Origin: Hondaea fermentalgiana
Lineage: Eukaryota; Sar; Bigyra; Thraustochytrida; Thraustochytriidae
Assembly (NCBI GenBank): GCA_014084085.1
Contig: NPFB01000178.1
Location: forward strand, 7,326 to 71,325
DNA: 64,000 bases
Direction: 5' to 3'
Below are positions 19,892 to 29,454 of the stretch, in pieces. How positions within the stretch are numbered: the stretch's first letter is position 1; every line of letters begins with the position of its first letter. The notes under the pieces were generated by a model. That model was not told where the DNA came from and ran no database searches. It saw nothing but the letters and a program-made list of their open reading frames with translations. The position numbers were made by a program, and so were the translations under genes.

Positions 19892-20787
19892 GTTCGATGT
19901 GGCGTGGCTTTCAACGAGGTGTCAAGTGCTGCGTAGCGTAGCGTGGCGCGGCCGCGGCGAGTGACCTTCGTTCGTGCCAACGCCTGTCGCGTCTCTTTGC
20001 ACTCCGAGGCCCTTGCCGCCGTCGCCGCTAGGATGAACTTTCTTTCTTCTCGTGTTTTGCTTTGCCCAAATCGTATTTGCCAATGGTGTTTGCGATTCGG
20101 GGTTTTCTTCAAGCTGTTGTGATGACCACCGAAATGTAGGCAGGTCAAACGTGGACCGAACGTCACGTCACAGGGCTGTAGAACTTGTCGAGGCTACGTT
20201 TCACGACACCACACGGACAACAGAGGTGGAGAAGTCGTCTGCAACAGTAGGCCTCTTCGAGTTTATACACCATTCTCCATGGTCCAAATGCCAACTCTAC
20301 ATAGTAAAGATCGATTTTCTTACCCACATAGCAGGATTTTCAACAAGACACATTCGCGAAGTCTCTTCGAGCCTTTTCGTACAAGTATACGGTTTCCGTC
20401 GTCCATCTGTGGCCTCTCCCACTTTTTGCACATGCTCAACTCGGTCATCCTCCGCGGCTCTCCCTCACGCTCGAGCTCTCCCCCGATGCACGCAACTCCA
20501 TCGCGCTCGCCTCGCTCGCTTCCCGTCGACGAAGCCACGTTGGCCGCCTGCGGAATCCAAGGCGCTGTCGCCGAAGCCCTGGCGAGCTGTCTGATAGTTT
20601 TCCTATCCACGGAGCTCGACGGCGGGCCTCCCCCCTCCTCCCTGTTGTAGAAGAACAGTACAGCAAAGCAATTGGACTCCGTCATCATCAGGGGAACTTC
20701 ACGCGTCGCAGAATCGTGGCCTCGAGCCCGACGCGACTCGGCTGCGCGCGGCGGCGCGACTCGGGGCAGGGCGGCAGGGCGCGCGGC
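19892..20787. promoter_or_regulatory. Divergent upstream region
   Basis: The flanking genes diverge, so this 900-bp interval should carry both promoters. ORFs in it overlap each other on opposite strands and have no domain character. Confidence 0.4.
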
Positions 20788-21501
20788 ATGATCCGCGCTC
20801 GCGCCGCCGCTTCGCAGACGCGGGCGCGGCGGCCTGCGGACAAGGTCCGGGCGCGGGGCCCCGGCGCGAGGGCGAGGATGATGATGGCGTCGACGGCGGC
20901 GTCGCTGACGACGACGGCAACCACGCGAGCGGCGGCGGCCAGGGCCCTCGGGCGCGTGGGCGCAGGTGCGCCGCGCGCGCGGCGGTGGGAGCGCGGGACC
21001 GGCAGGCAGATGATGTCGTCGTCTTCGCCGCTGCCTGCGCGCAAGAAACTGAACTTTGTGAAACAAGCCCTGGACTTGGACCAGATGGAAAAGGCTCACA
21101 TGAAGCGGCTTGCGATCGAGTCCTCGTGGCTCAATTATACGCGCAACGCTATCATCGGGAGCGTGAGCGGTCTGAGTCTGTACCAATGTCTTGACATTGA
21201 AAGCAGGGAAGACCTTTGGCCTTCGATGCTCATGTTGGGAGCTGGATTTACGTTTATGGCAGGGGGAACGGTACAGTATGCAGTATCTCTCATGGCCTTT
21301 GAGGCAAGCCAGTCGATGCAAATGTGGGGACTAGCCAATGCCTCGCTGGCGTTCTCGTGTTATTGTGGTGGACTCTTTTACTTTTTGCGCCATGCCGAGG
21401 GCAAGATCCTCAAGATGGAGGCGGCGCGCGAGGCTGCCAAGGCCTCGGATGCTGAAGATGCTGAGGCAGCAAAGGCTGCTATCGTGGCAATTTCCCCGTG
21501 A
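20788..21501 (+). CDS. Small multi-TM protein with Arg/Ser/Ala presequence, unknown
   Basis: Predicted 237-residue protein. The first 80 residues are Arg/Ala/Ser/Thr-rich and nearly free of acidic residues, as in a mitochondrial targeting peptide. A polar helix follows (KKLNFVKQALDLDQMEKAHM), then LNYTRNAIIGSVSGLSLYQC and two further hydrophobic helices (MLMLGAGFTFMAGGTVQYAV and MWGLANASLAFSCYCGGLFY), ending in a charged coiled tail. The pattern faintly recalls small DUF202-like membrane proteins, but I cannot assign it. The upstream in-frame start at 20716 is GTG, so the first ATG is 20788; the ATG run at 20878 (207 residues) is an equally good start and gives a cleaner presequence. Confidence 0.6.
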   Translation: MIRARAAASQTRARRPADKVRARGPGARARMMMASTAASLTTTATTRAAAARALGRVGAGAPRARRWERGTGRQMMSSSSPLPARKKLNFVKQALDLDQMEKAHMKRLAIESSWLNYTRNAIIGSVSGLSLYQCLDIESREDLWPSMLMLGAGFTFMAGGTVQYAVSLMAFEASQSMQMWGLANASLAFSCYCGGLFYFLRHAEGKILKMEAAREAAKASDAEDAEAAKAAIVAISP

Positions 21502-21862
21502 AGACTCGTACGAACAGGTTTCATTGTGACGTTTGCGGCGGCGGTAGCGACCTTTGCTCATTCTTGGTACACGATTCACTTTCTCTTTTTCATTCACCCC
21601 CCTCATACATGTGCATTGATTGATGTGAGCAATGTTGGACATTTGCAGCGCCGAAAGTGTAGGGCACACCGTGAAAAGGCTGCATATGTGAACATTCACT
21701 GCTTTTGACAATTTTGCAAATGAAAGAAAAGAGAAAGGAAAGTATATAAACAAAGGCAATTATTCCAAAATTCGGCTGGTGCCACGCACGCACCTTGCAC
21801 TTTTCCCCTCTTCCGCAAAAAAATGTTCTTTTTGCTGTTTCGTTCGAATCTTGCCGATCGTT
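21502..21862. other. Convergent 3' regions
   Basis: A 361-bp AT-richer stretch between genes that end toward each other. Nothing coding is seen. Confidence 0.45.
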
Positions 21863-24040
21863 TTACTTGAGCTTCATCCACTTGGGCTTCCCCGGCGTCT
21901 TGGTTCGTGCTCCGTCTTCACCAAAAGCAGCCCCCGCCGCAGAGGCGCCCGTGGCGGATCCCTGCGCGGACGCGACGGCCGCTGCATCGCCTTGGGCTTG
22001 TTGCTTGGCCTCGCCGACCACAGAATGGGATGTTGGTAAAACAGGTGTGTCAATATCCATTTTGGCCTCTGCCGTGACCTCCTCCTCTTTGGTACTCGAG
22101 GTTACCAAACATGCAGAGTCCGCGAGATACTCTTGGGGCGCGTCCGGCGTCTTCCAGCGAAGATGGACGAGAGCGGCTGGCACAAGGCCCTCGTTTTCAA
22201 TCGTTTTAGAAGTCACGAGCGTTCTTTGCGGAGGAGACACATACAGCTCGAATTGGTCTCTGAGAGGTTCCGTGAGAACCTCCGCGATAACTGCACAGAC
22301 CGCTGCGATTTTCTCTCGCGGGGAAAAGTATGCTTGCACAATGACCCTGTCTGGCAACTGAATGCGGAGAAGGGCACTCGTATAGACCTTGGCTTTGCGC
22401 ATAGCCTCAAGCTCGCGCATCGCACGAGTGCTAAACTTCTCCTCGGCTGCGCGTTGCTGTTGACGAGCCTTGGCTGCAGCAGCAATGAGGCCAAGATCGC
22501 TTCGACCAGCAGATTGCACCGTGCCAGACGCAGACGCAGAGGTGCCCTGCAAATGTTCTGAAAAGTTTCGGGCATTGAATCCGCCTTCGGGTCGAAAGAC
22601 ACGCGTTCGGCGTGCCGGTGTGCCTGCATCGGCGATGATCTTATCTCTGGCAGCGCGCAAGTCGGCGAGTTCGCGCTCGACTGTAGAGTCGCCGGGCTTG
22701 ACGGGGAGTTGCGGCGTCAGTCGCGTGAGATTCGTCTTGTAGGGATCAAAGTCAGCCGCGAGCTCTGTCTCGCGCTGCTGCTTCTCCTCGGCCGATACGG
22801 GCGCAGGAAGTTGCGAGAGCGCGCTGACTTCATAGGGGGAGCATCCCACTTCAAGAGCTAGCTGTCCTAGTTTGTCCACGGCCTGGCGCAAGAGAGCATC
22901 GCCATTGCCGCCTTGGCTGACAGGGCCCGTGGCGGACTCGGGAAGAACCCAAAAGCCGCGTTGGGAGGTAAAGCCAACGGCGCGGAGTACCTCGAGCGCA
23001 GCGGCATACTTGCCAACCTTTTGCTGAAAGGTCGCATTGCTTTGATTGATTCGACGGACGCGCTCGTCGGTAGGTCTGCGTATGACAGTGGCGATTATTT
23101 TGAGAAGAGTTTGTGCAATTGTGCGCGAGTCCTCGTCAAAGTAAGTGTTGCGAATGCCCGTGACAGCGGCGGCAATTGCATCAGCGTGTGCTGCGGGCTT
23201 TGGTCGCACATCTTCCTCCTCATCCTCGAGGCTCGTGTCCATTTGATCATTGGTCGTTTTTGTGGCGTTATTGTCATCGTCCGCGTTAGTGGTATCCATG
23301 GGCTGAGAGTCTGATTCTGCGGCGGGCGCTTTCTCTTCTGGATTGGACGCTTGTCGCTGCGATGACGCAGAGGTCGCCCCAGAGTCGTTGCTGTTTTCTG
23401 TCTTGCTAACGTTGGCGCGCAGGGCTGCAGAGCCCGACGAGAGGCCTAGTGCTCGTAGAGTCGTTTGTGCGAGCGCGTCGTGCGATACCTTATTTTGCAA
23501 AAAGAGGATCTCCGAGACGTTGGCTGCCAGAGCGGGACCGATGGCAGCGTCGGCGCTGGCACTCTCCAGGATGGCGGCAAGCGTACTATCGGGGGGGAAT
23601 TTGCCCCGAAAAGCCTTGCCATTGGGGAAGCGAATTTGCACGTGGACGGTGCCCAAGGCTGGCGCAGCTGCAGCGCGTGGCGCGGGCGCGGGCGTCGCAA
23701 CGTCTGCAGCGGGGGCGGCATCCGCGTCATTTGCAGCGGAAGACGAGGAAGCCTCGCGGACCCCCGTCGTGTGCAGGTCGAGGAGAGCGTTATTGACGAG
23801 TCCCGTGAAGCGGAAGGGTAGGCTTGCGTCGAGTTTCTTGCCTCTGTGCGTAAGGTGAGTGCGTTGCGGATTTAGCTCAAGGCCGAGTTTCGCGCCAAAG
23901 AGGGCACAGGCGTCATCCACTACGGTCTGCAGCGTTGTGGCGACCGTGGCGACTTTGACCTTTTCTCTCCGGCCACGGAACTGCACCGTCAGCACGCCCG
24001 CGGCCGGGCCGTCGCGCGGCGCGCTCCCCAGCGCCGGCAT
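21863..24040 (-). CDS. TUG/ASPL-like p97 cofactor with UBL-UBL-PUB-UBX architecture
   Basis: Predicted 725-residue protein. Domains: TUG-type ubiquitin-like domain (about 15-93), a second UBL-like segment (130-210), an acidic linker, a PUB domain (305-395), a helical region (455-550) and a UBX domain (553-630). The PUB domain has RRPTDERVRRINQSNATFQQ and KVGKYAAALEVLRAVGF. The UBX domain begins ALLRIQLPDRVIVQAYFSPR. The C-terminus PKWMKLK matches the PKW-x-KL ending of animal ASPSCR1/TUG. UBX and PUB are both p97/Cdc48-binding modules, the PUB normally grasping the p97 tail, so a bivalent Cdc48 cofactor is likely. Animal TUG lacks a PUB domain, while UBXN6-type proteins carry PUB plus UBX without the TUG UBL. 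ATG at 24040. Confidence 0.85.
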   Translation of the reverse strand: MPALGSAPRDGPAAGVLTVQFRGRREKVKVATVATTLQTVVDDACALFGAKLGLELNPQRTHLTHRGKKLDASLPFRFTGLVNNALLDLHTTGVREASSSSAANDADAAPAADVATPAPAPRAAAAPALGTVHVQIRFPNGKAFRGKFPPDSTLAAILESASADAAIGPALAANVSEILFLQNKVSHDALAQTTLRALGLSSGSAALRANVSKTENSNDSGATSASSQRQASNPEEKAPAAESDSQPMDTTNADDDNNATKTTNDQMDTSLEDEEEDVRPKPAAHADAIAAAVTGIRNTYFDEDSRTIAQTLLKIIATVIRRPTDERVRRINQSNATFQQKVGKYAAALEVLRAVGFTSQRGFWVLPESATGPVSQGGNGDALLRQAVDKLGQLALEVGCSPYEVSALSQLPAPVSAEEKQQRETELAADFDPYKTNLTRLTPQLPVKPGDSTVERELADLRAARDKIIADAGTPARRTRVFRPEGGFNARNFSEHLQGTSASASGTVQSAGRSDLGLIAAAAKARQQQRAAEEKFSTRAMRELEAMRKAKVYTSALLRIQLPDRVIVQAYFSPREKIAAVCAVIAEVLTEPLRDQFELYVSPPQRTLVTSKTIENEGLVPAALVHLRWKTPDAPQEYLADSACLVTSSTKEEEVTAEAKMDIDTPVLPTSHSVVGEAKQQAQGDAAAVASAQGSATGASAAGAAFGEDGARTKTPGKPKWMKLK

Positions 24041-25097
24041 CTCGTCGCTGCTTCTCCTCGTGTTCGTTCGGCTTCGTCGGCCGGCCGTTCCCCTGCGCCG
24101 ACACGGCTACCTCGACTGCGCAGCGGCGGGCGCCCGCTGCCAGGCTGCGGTCTCGCTCTCGCGGCGGTCCCGCTTTCGCGGCGGTCTCGAAGCGCGCGCC
24201 CTTGGGCCCGATGGTCTCGCGTCGCTCCCGAGGCGAGTGGTTTCTATCTTGTTTTCGCTTGTTTTGGTCGCTATTTGTTTATAGCTCTCCCACCCATCGT
24301 CGCCCACACGCTCTCTCATAAGCAAAGGCCCGCTTGCTCTTGCGTACTCTTCATCGTCGCGTCTTTGCGGCACCTCTCTCTCGCGCGCGCGCGGGTGTTT
24401 TGATGCTTCGACCTTGCTCTCCTCCCGGCCCGCGACGCGCCTCGCTCTGCTGCCGCGGCTTCGATACCCGCGACTTCGATACTAGCGCGGCTCCGCAGCA
24501 ACAGGCATGCAACGAGCGCTGCATCATGTTCAACCTCGCCGCCAGCCAGCCGGCACTCCAAGCCGCCTCTCGCTGCGCAGCGCACGCGCGCACGAGCGCC
24601 GAGCGCGCAGATGGCCCTCTCGTCGCCGCCTCGCTTCGCTTCGGAGCCCGCTCGCTCGCGCGCTGGCCGTGCGGCATGCCGGGTCTCCATCTCCATCTCC
24701 ATCATCGCCTCGCCTCGCCTCGCGAGGCCTCCTCGCGCACGCGCGCGACAGCGAGCGAGCCGGGCCCGCGCGGACCGGTCCAGGCTGCGCCGCCTGGCCT
24801 CGGCGTCGCCGCTCGCGGGCGCGGGGTCCGTCCTCTCGCGCGGCCTGCTCGGGCTGCTGCCGCGCGGCTAGGTCTGGCTGCAATCCTGGGGTCTTGGGTT
24901 CGGGTTCTGGGTTCGCGGGTGCGGCTCGGCAAAGCAGTATCTTCGGATCCTGGCGGCCTTCCTGCAGCGCGCGCACGCAGCTGCCATTGGCCGCAGACGC
25001 CGCGCGCGGCTTCCGGGACGGGCGTTCGCGGCTCCGCGACGGATCCTCGCGCCGCCGCCTGCGCTGCGCTGCACCGCACTGCGCTGCCGCGCGGCTG

Positions 25098-25197
25098 NNN
25101 NNNNNNNNNNNNNNNNNNNNNNNNNNNNNNNNNNNNNNNNNNNNNNNNNNNNNNNNNNNNNNNNNNNNNNNNNNNNNNNNNNNNNNNNNNNNNNNNN
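25098..25197. other. Scaffold gap (100 N)
   Basis: Exactly 100 N, directly abutting an (AAAG)n tract on its right side, so the break is probably caused by that repeat. Confidence 0.99.
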
Positions 25198-25248
<51 letters not shown>

Positions 25249-25282
25249 AACGAAGGAAGGAAGGAAGGAAGGAAGGAAGGCA
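25198..25282. repeat. (AAAG)n followed by (GGAA)n purine tract
   Basis: About 52 bp of AAAG units run straight into about 30 bp of GGAA units, ending about 20 bp before the pyrophosphatase ATG. The real AAAG tract may extend into the N gap. It lies in the 5' leader or core promoter. Confidence 0.9.
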
Positions 25283-25303
25283 GAGAAGGAAGGGCAGAGA
25301 AGG

Positions 25304-26098
25304 ATGGCAGACCCGGATCGCGCGCAGCAGGAGCAGCAGCAGCAGCAGGAGCAGCAGCAGCAGCAGCAGCAGGCGCCGAGGCGGACGCGGCAGGAGGGCG
25401 GCGAGGAGGCGCTGGACGAGATGTTCAAGAAGCGCGGCGACCGGAAGAAGGCGGCGGCGGCCGCCGCCGAGGAGGATGAGGAGACGTGGCTGGAGAAGAG
25501 CGTGGCGCGCAAGGTGAGCATCGAGGGCCTCGCGCTCAAGAGGCTGACGCCCTTCGACCCGTACACGTTCGAGCTGGGGCAGAACTTCCCCGAGGAGCTG
25601 CCCGTGTTCATCGAGGTGGCCATGGGCAGCCGCAACAAGTTTGAGTGGGACCAGGACGCCGGCGTGCTCATGCTCGACCGCGTGATCCACTCGAGCATGC
25701 ACTACCCCAACGACTACGGCTTCATTCCCAGCACGCTCTGCGACGACGGCGACCCGCTCGACATCCTCGTCATGGGCACCCAGCCGCTCGTGCCCGGCTG
25801 CATCTGCAAGGCGCGCCCCATTGCCTACATGGTCATGGAGGACGAAAAGGGCATGGACGAGAAGGTCTTGGCCGTGCTGGCCAACGACGCCATGTTCCAG
25901 GACATCCGCACGCTTGAGGACCTCCCCAGCCACAAGCTCCGCGAGATCAGCCACTTCTTTGAGACCTACAAGGCCCTCGAGCGCAACAAGTGGGCCAAGG
26001 TTGGTGAGTGGCACGGCACCGAGGAGACCTACGAGCTCATCCGCCGCTCCAACGTCGCCTTTCTCGAAAAGTCCCAGGCCATCGAGGAGTCTCTCTAG
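25304..26098 (+). CDS. Soluble inorganic pyrophosphatase (family I, plant/bacterial-like)
   Basis: Predicted 264-residue enzyme hydrolysing pyrophosphate to two phosphates, pulling biosynthetic reactions forward. The catalytic core (about 95-260) has the family I landmarks: HYPNDYGFIP (133-142), the metal-binding DDGDPLD (147-153), and KVLAVLANDAMFQDI followed by a HFFETYKALE helix. It resembles the short plant/bacterial type rather than the longer fungal/animal type. The N-terminus is unusual: a poly-Gln stretch (9-23) and a Lys/Glu/Ala-rich helix before the core; no clear targeting peptide. The ATG at 25304 follows a long purine repeat. It may serve the ATP-sulfurylase reaction encoded at 45-46 kb among many others. 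Confidence 0.92.
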   Translation: MADPDRAQQEQQQQQEQQQQQQQAPRRTRQEGGEEALDEMFKKRGDRKKAAAAAAEEDEETWLEKSVARKVSIEGLALKRLTPFDPYTFELGQNFPEELPVFIEVAMGSRNKFEWDQDAGVLMLDRVIHSSMHYPNDYGFIPSTLCDDGDPLDILVMGTQPLVPGCICKARPIAYMVMEDEKGMDEKVLAVLANDAMFQDIRTLEDLPSHKLREISHFFETYKALERNKWAKVGEWHGTEETYELIRRSNVAFLEKSQAIEESL

Positions 26099-26837
26099 AT
26101 CAGTATTTCAACCCCACCCTTTTACAGTCTTTCGACCACTAGCCCATCGCCAACTCGAGCTCGCCTTCGGCAGAGGCCTCACGCCGCGCTGGCATCACCA
26201 CCGCCAGGCGTACTTCCCTTCTTTTTCTTTTTCTTTTTTCTTTTCGTTTCGACGGCGCCGCGTGCTGCGATGAATCGTGCGCGCGCGCGCGCGCGTAAGA
26301 GAGAGAAACAGAGGGAGGAGGGGGAAGACTGGGGCGAGCGCGAGCGCGAGCGGGATGCGCAGTACTACATATTTCCTCGTTTTTTAGAGGGTTTTACCAA
26401 ATAAGAATATATACCATGTAAACCTTGAGTTATTGATGATGATGACGCACAAGCCCGGTTCACTGGCCAGTCCAGGCGTGGCAAATGTGACCGAGGTGGC
26501 GACATCTCGTCGTAGCTCATCACATTACCTCACTGTGAGGACGGAACGGACCCAATCCTATGCGTCCACCAGTGTATATAGAAGAATAAAACTTACATCA
26601 CGCGTCCGTCACCTTGGCTGCTTCGAGACAGCGACACATTTCACCCAAATGAAAATAGACAAACAAAGCATGAGATCGTTTTATGGAAAGGGGGCTATTA
26701 CGTACGCATGCAAGAGAGAGAGAGAGAGAAAGAGAGAGAGTGAAAGAGAGAGAGGATAGAGACTGAAGGGGAAAAAAGAAAAAGAAAAAGAGAAAGGTAT
26801 TGGCATGAAGGAGGTGAAGTGTTTTCAAAAAAGACTC
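26099..26837. other. Convergent 3' regions
   Basis: It holds a (GC)n run at about 26278-26296 and (GA)n near 26713-26757, the latter close to the 3' end of ARP2. No gene is supported. Confidence 0.45.
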
Positions 26838-28001
26838 TCACTTGAGCTTCTCAAGGCATCGGTTGATGCCCTTCTCGTCGTACTCGCTACGCGTAATCCA
26901 GAACTCGTCGCGGTCACGCATCAGGTCACCAAGCACCGAGGCGCCCAGATACACCATGTGCTTGCGGCGGGGCGGATCCTCAATACGCAGCTTGAGGCGG
27001 TTCAGGCGGCTCACATCGCCCTTGAGCACATTTCTGAGGTACAGCTCGCGAATGTCTTTCTCCAGACGCGAGGGGAGACCCGGATACATGGACGAGCCGC
27101 CAGAGAGGACAATGTGCTTGTAGTAGTCTGCTCGGCAATCCATGTCGGCTGCTTGGATCATGTTGAAGACCATCTCTGGGATGCCCTCACCGTCGCAGTC
27201 AACAAGGCTGGGCTGAAAGAGCGCCTCGGGGGCCTCGAAACGCTCGCGACCCGCCTTGATGACCGTGCCGTCAGGAAGCTGATACGTCTCCACCAGCACA
27301 GTTGTTTCCTGCGCTAGTGCGCGCTCCTTCTTGATGTCGAGCGCGACGTACGCCAGCTTCTCCTTGATCTCGCGAACCGTCTCGAAATCAGCCGTGCGGT
27401 TAAACGAATAGCCGCGCAGCAGCAGCAGCTTAATCATATAGCGTGTAATGTGTCGACCGGCCACGTTCAGCCTCCGAATGAGGTGGCCCGGGACGAAGCC
27501 CTCGTAAACAGGCACCACGTGCGTCACACCATCGCCACTGTCCACCACCACACCGGTGAGCAGACCCTGTGCGTACAGCACGAGCATGGCTTGGATGGCC
27601 ATGTGGGCGGCCTCAAAGCCGTACTTCTCGAACATGGTCTCGATGGTAATCTTGCGGTTGGCCGTCGGGTTCAGCGGCGCCTCTGTGAGCATGATCTTTT
27701 TGCCCGAAGGGTCGATCTTGAGCTTATCGTGAAACGTGTAGTCCCACAGATGCTGCATGTCCTCCCAGTTCTGGACGATACCGTTCTCAACGGGGTACCC
27801 GATGCGGAGGGCGAACCGCACGGCAGCGGCTTCATCTCCGCACATGACGTCCTTCAATTCCGTGCCTTCGATCGACTCCATCTCGGCGCGAAGCTGAGGC
27901 CGTCCAACCATGCTTGGGAAGACGCCTTCCGGGAAATTCGTGCCGGCGTAGCCGACCTTGACGAAGCCAGTACCATTATCACAAACGACGACGTCCGACA
28001 T
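26838..28001 (-). CDS. ARP2: Actin-related protein 2 (ARP2)
   Basis: Predicted 387-residue subunit of the Arp2/3 complex, which nucleates branched actin filaments with Arp3. The whole actin fold is present: phosphate loop 1 ([19 protein letters not shown], from residue 6), a middle segment with [12 protein letters not shown], phosphate loop 2 ([18 protein letters not shown]) and the adenosine site [11 protein letters not shown] / [14 protein letters not shown]2-specific wording includes VGRPQLR, CGDEAA and [12 protein letters not shown], and the C-terminus has [10 protein letters not shown]. An in-frame TTG three codons upstream is not a start; the ATG at 28001 is used. Length equals the family norm and no intron is seen. 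Confidence 0.95.
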   Translation of the reverse strand: MSDVVVCDNGTGFVKVGYAGTNFPEGVFPSMVGRPQLRAEMESIEGTELKDVMCGDEAAAVRFALRIGYPVENGIVQNWEDMQHLWDYTFHDKLKIDPSGKKIMLTEAPLNPTANRKITIETMFEKYGFEAAHMAIQAMLVLYAQGLLTGVVVDSGDGVTHVVPVYEGFVPGHLIRRLNVAGRHITRYMIKLLLLRGYSFNRTADFETVREIKEKLAYVALDIKKERALAQETTVLVETYQLPDGTVIKAGRERFEAPEALFQPSLVDCDGEGIPEMVFNMIQAADMDCRADYYKHIVLSGGSSMYPGLPSRLEKDIRELYLRNVLKGDVSRLNRLKLRIEDPPRRKHMVYLGASVLGDLMRDRDEFWITRSEYDEKGINRCLEKLK

Positions 28002-29454
28002 CTTGCTCAAGTGTCTACTTGGGAGCTTGCTTGCGTGCTTCTCACCCTTTCAAGATGGACTGCTTGCTCAGGTAGCAGCGGCGACGACGCTATTGACTCC
28101 AGGGACGACGACGACGACGACGACCACCACCACCACCACTACGGAACAACAACGAGGACCGCGCTGGAGGCGATCACGTCCGCAGCACGAGCGACGTGCG
28201 AATGACGCAGGCGCGTGGGTCTGTACGGAGCGCGGGGCGCGGCAGGCCAGCGAGCGAGCGAGTGAGCGAGCGGGCGAGCGCGCGCTCAAGGCGGTCAGAT
28301 GAACCCGATCGAGCCACTTCCCGCCTCGGCTCTTCTCTCCTCCTCGGTCGGGCCGGGGCGTGCACGGGGCGGCGAGAGGGCGCGCGAGCGGGCGCGAAGG
28401 CGAGCGGTAAGCGAGCGGGGTCGGCGCCGGTCTCGGACGCGCGTGCGGCGGGCGAGGGCGGGCAGGATTGTGATTCTGAGCGCGAGAGAGGGAGATCTTG
28501 CTATCTTCGTGTGCAGCCGTGCGACGCGCACCAGACTACGTAGCATTATACATATTTTACACTGGCCTAATTTTTGTGGTCTGACATTATATCTATTTTG
28601 ACATTTACAAGACCCGGAAAAAATTATCGATAAAAGACATGAGTCCATGTGAGTCTTGTAGTGCCTCGCGGGGGAGGGCAATTTTTCGCAAGCCTTGAGA
28701 AGACGCAGACGATGAGCACGCTGGTTGTGAGTCTCAAAAGAAAGGTGGTGGTATAATGTCTTTCGGTATGACTTGGTTCGGGTTCGGATGACTCCGCTTG
28801 TGCCAGTTGGACTATAGTTGGGTGGACTCCGTTTTGACAAAGCAGCCGAGTTTGATTTTGTTTTCTATTCTTTACTTTGCATTGGGGATGGAGGTTCTTC
28901 TGGTTCTTCATCCCGGCGCCACAGAACTCAATTCGACAGAGGCAGAGATTGCAAAAGTCAGTTCCACCTTTGTCTGCTGCAACTTTTACTTGTGTCGACA
29001 AAGTGATACCGGAGGACGTGTCTCCTGACAGGGGCCCGAATTCCATTCATTCTCAGCAACTTCGGACGTCTCACAATTTCGGAATGTCTTTTGGACTTGG
29101 GATATGGTCGCTCGGACGGTTTCCAGCCACAACCACTTCTCTTCCCGCCGCCCACTCTCTCTCGGCAGCTAGCTAGCTACAAGGAGTCGTAGCATCGACT
29201 TCTTCTTTGTCTTGCCATCGTTTTTAGCCGTTGCTCTTTTGTAGTAAATGCCTTGAACTTTGGAAAGGGGAAAAAAAAAGGTCGAGCAAGGCAAATTAGG
29301 CTGCTCCATTCCAGTCCCGAGACTGGGTTCACCTCGCGAGCTCGCAGACGAGTCTGCGAGCCTGCGCAGAAAGCAGAGTCTGTGCAGGTGAACCAGAATC
29401 TCCTCCACCGCTGTCCGAGTCAAGCCGACCTTCTGGAGGGTCGAAAACGAAAGC
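28002..29454. promoter_or_regulatory. Divergent upstream region of ARP2 and the coiled-coil gene
   Basis: About 1.45 kb. An (ACG)n/(ACC)n trinucleotide run at about 28106-28141 sits in the ARP2 leader. The middle part (28540-29000) is AT-richer and shows no ORF with an ATG start worth calling. Confidence 0.4.

Larger units (their letters stand above)
24041..25303. promoter_or_regulatory. Divergent GC-rich region with scaffold gap
   Basis: It lies between the TUG-like gene (-) and pyrophosphatase (+). It contains the 100-N gap and purine repeats next to it. Overlapping ORFs here are Arg/Ala-rich shadows. Confidence 0.4.

Noticed and set aside
20320..21321. 333-codon minus-strand ORF overlapping the small membrane protein
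   Set aside because: The translation is Arg/Pro/His-rich, and the plus strand has a presequence plus TM helices.
22224..22629. Reading the UBX gene region as separate short ORFs
   Set aside because: All lie inside the continuous 725-residue TUG-like frame with recognisable domains.
24530..26014. 494-codon minus-strand ORF covering pyrophosphatase and the N gap
   Set aside because: It crosses the gap and is antisense to a clear pyrophosphatase; composition is Leu/Arg repeats.
28295..28840. 181-codon minus-strand ORF between ARP2 and the coiled-coil gene
   Set aside because: Mixed Arg/Ser-rich composition, no domain, and it overlaps other equally weak ORFs on the plus strand.
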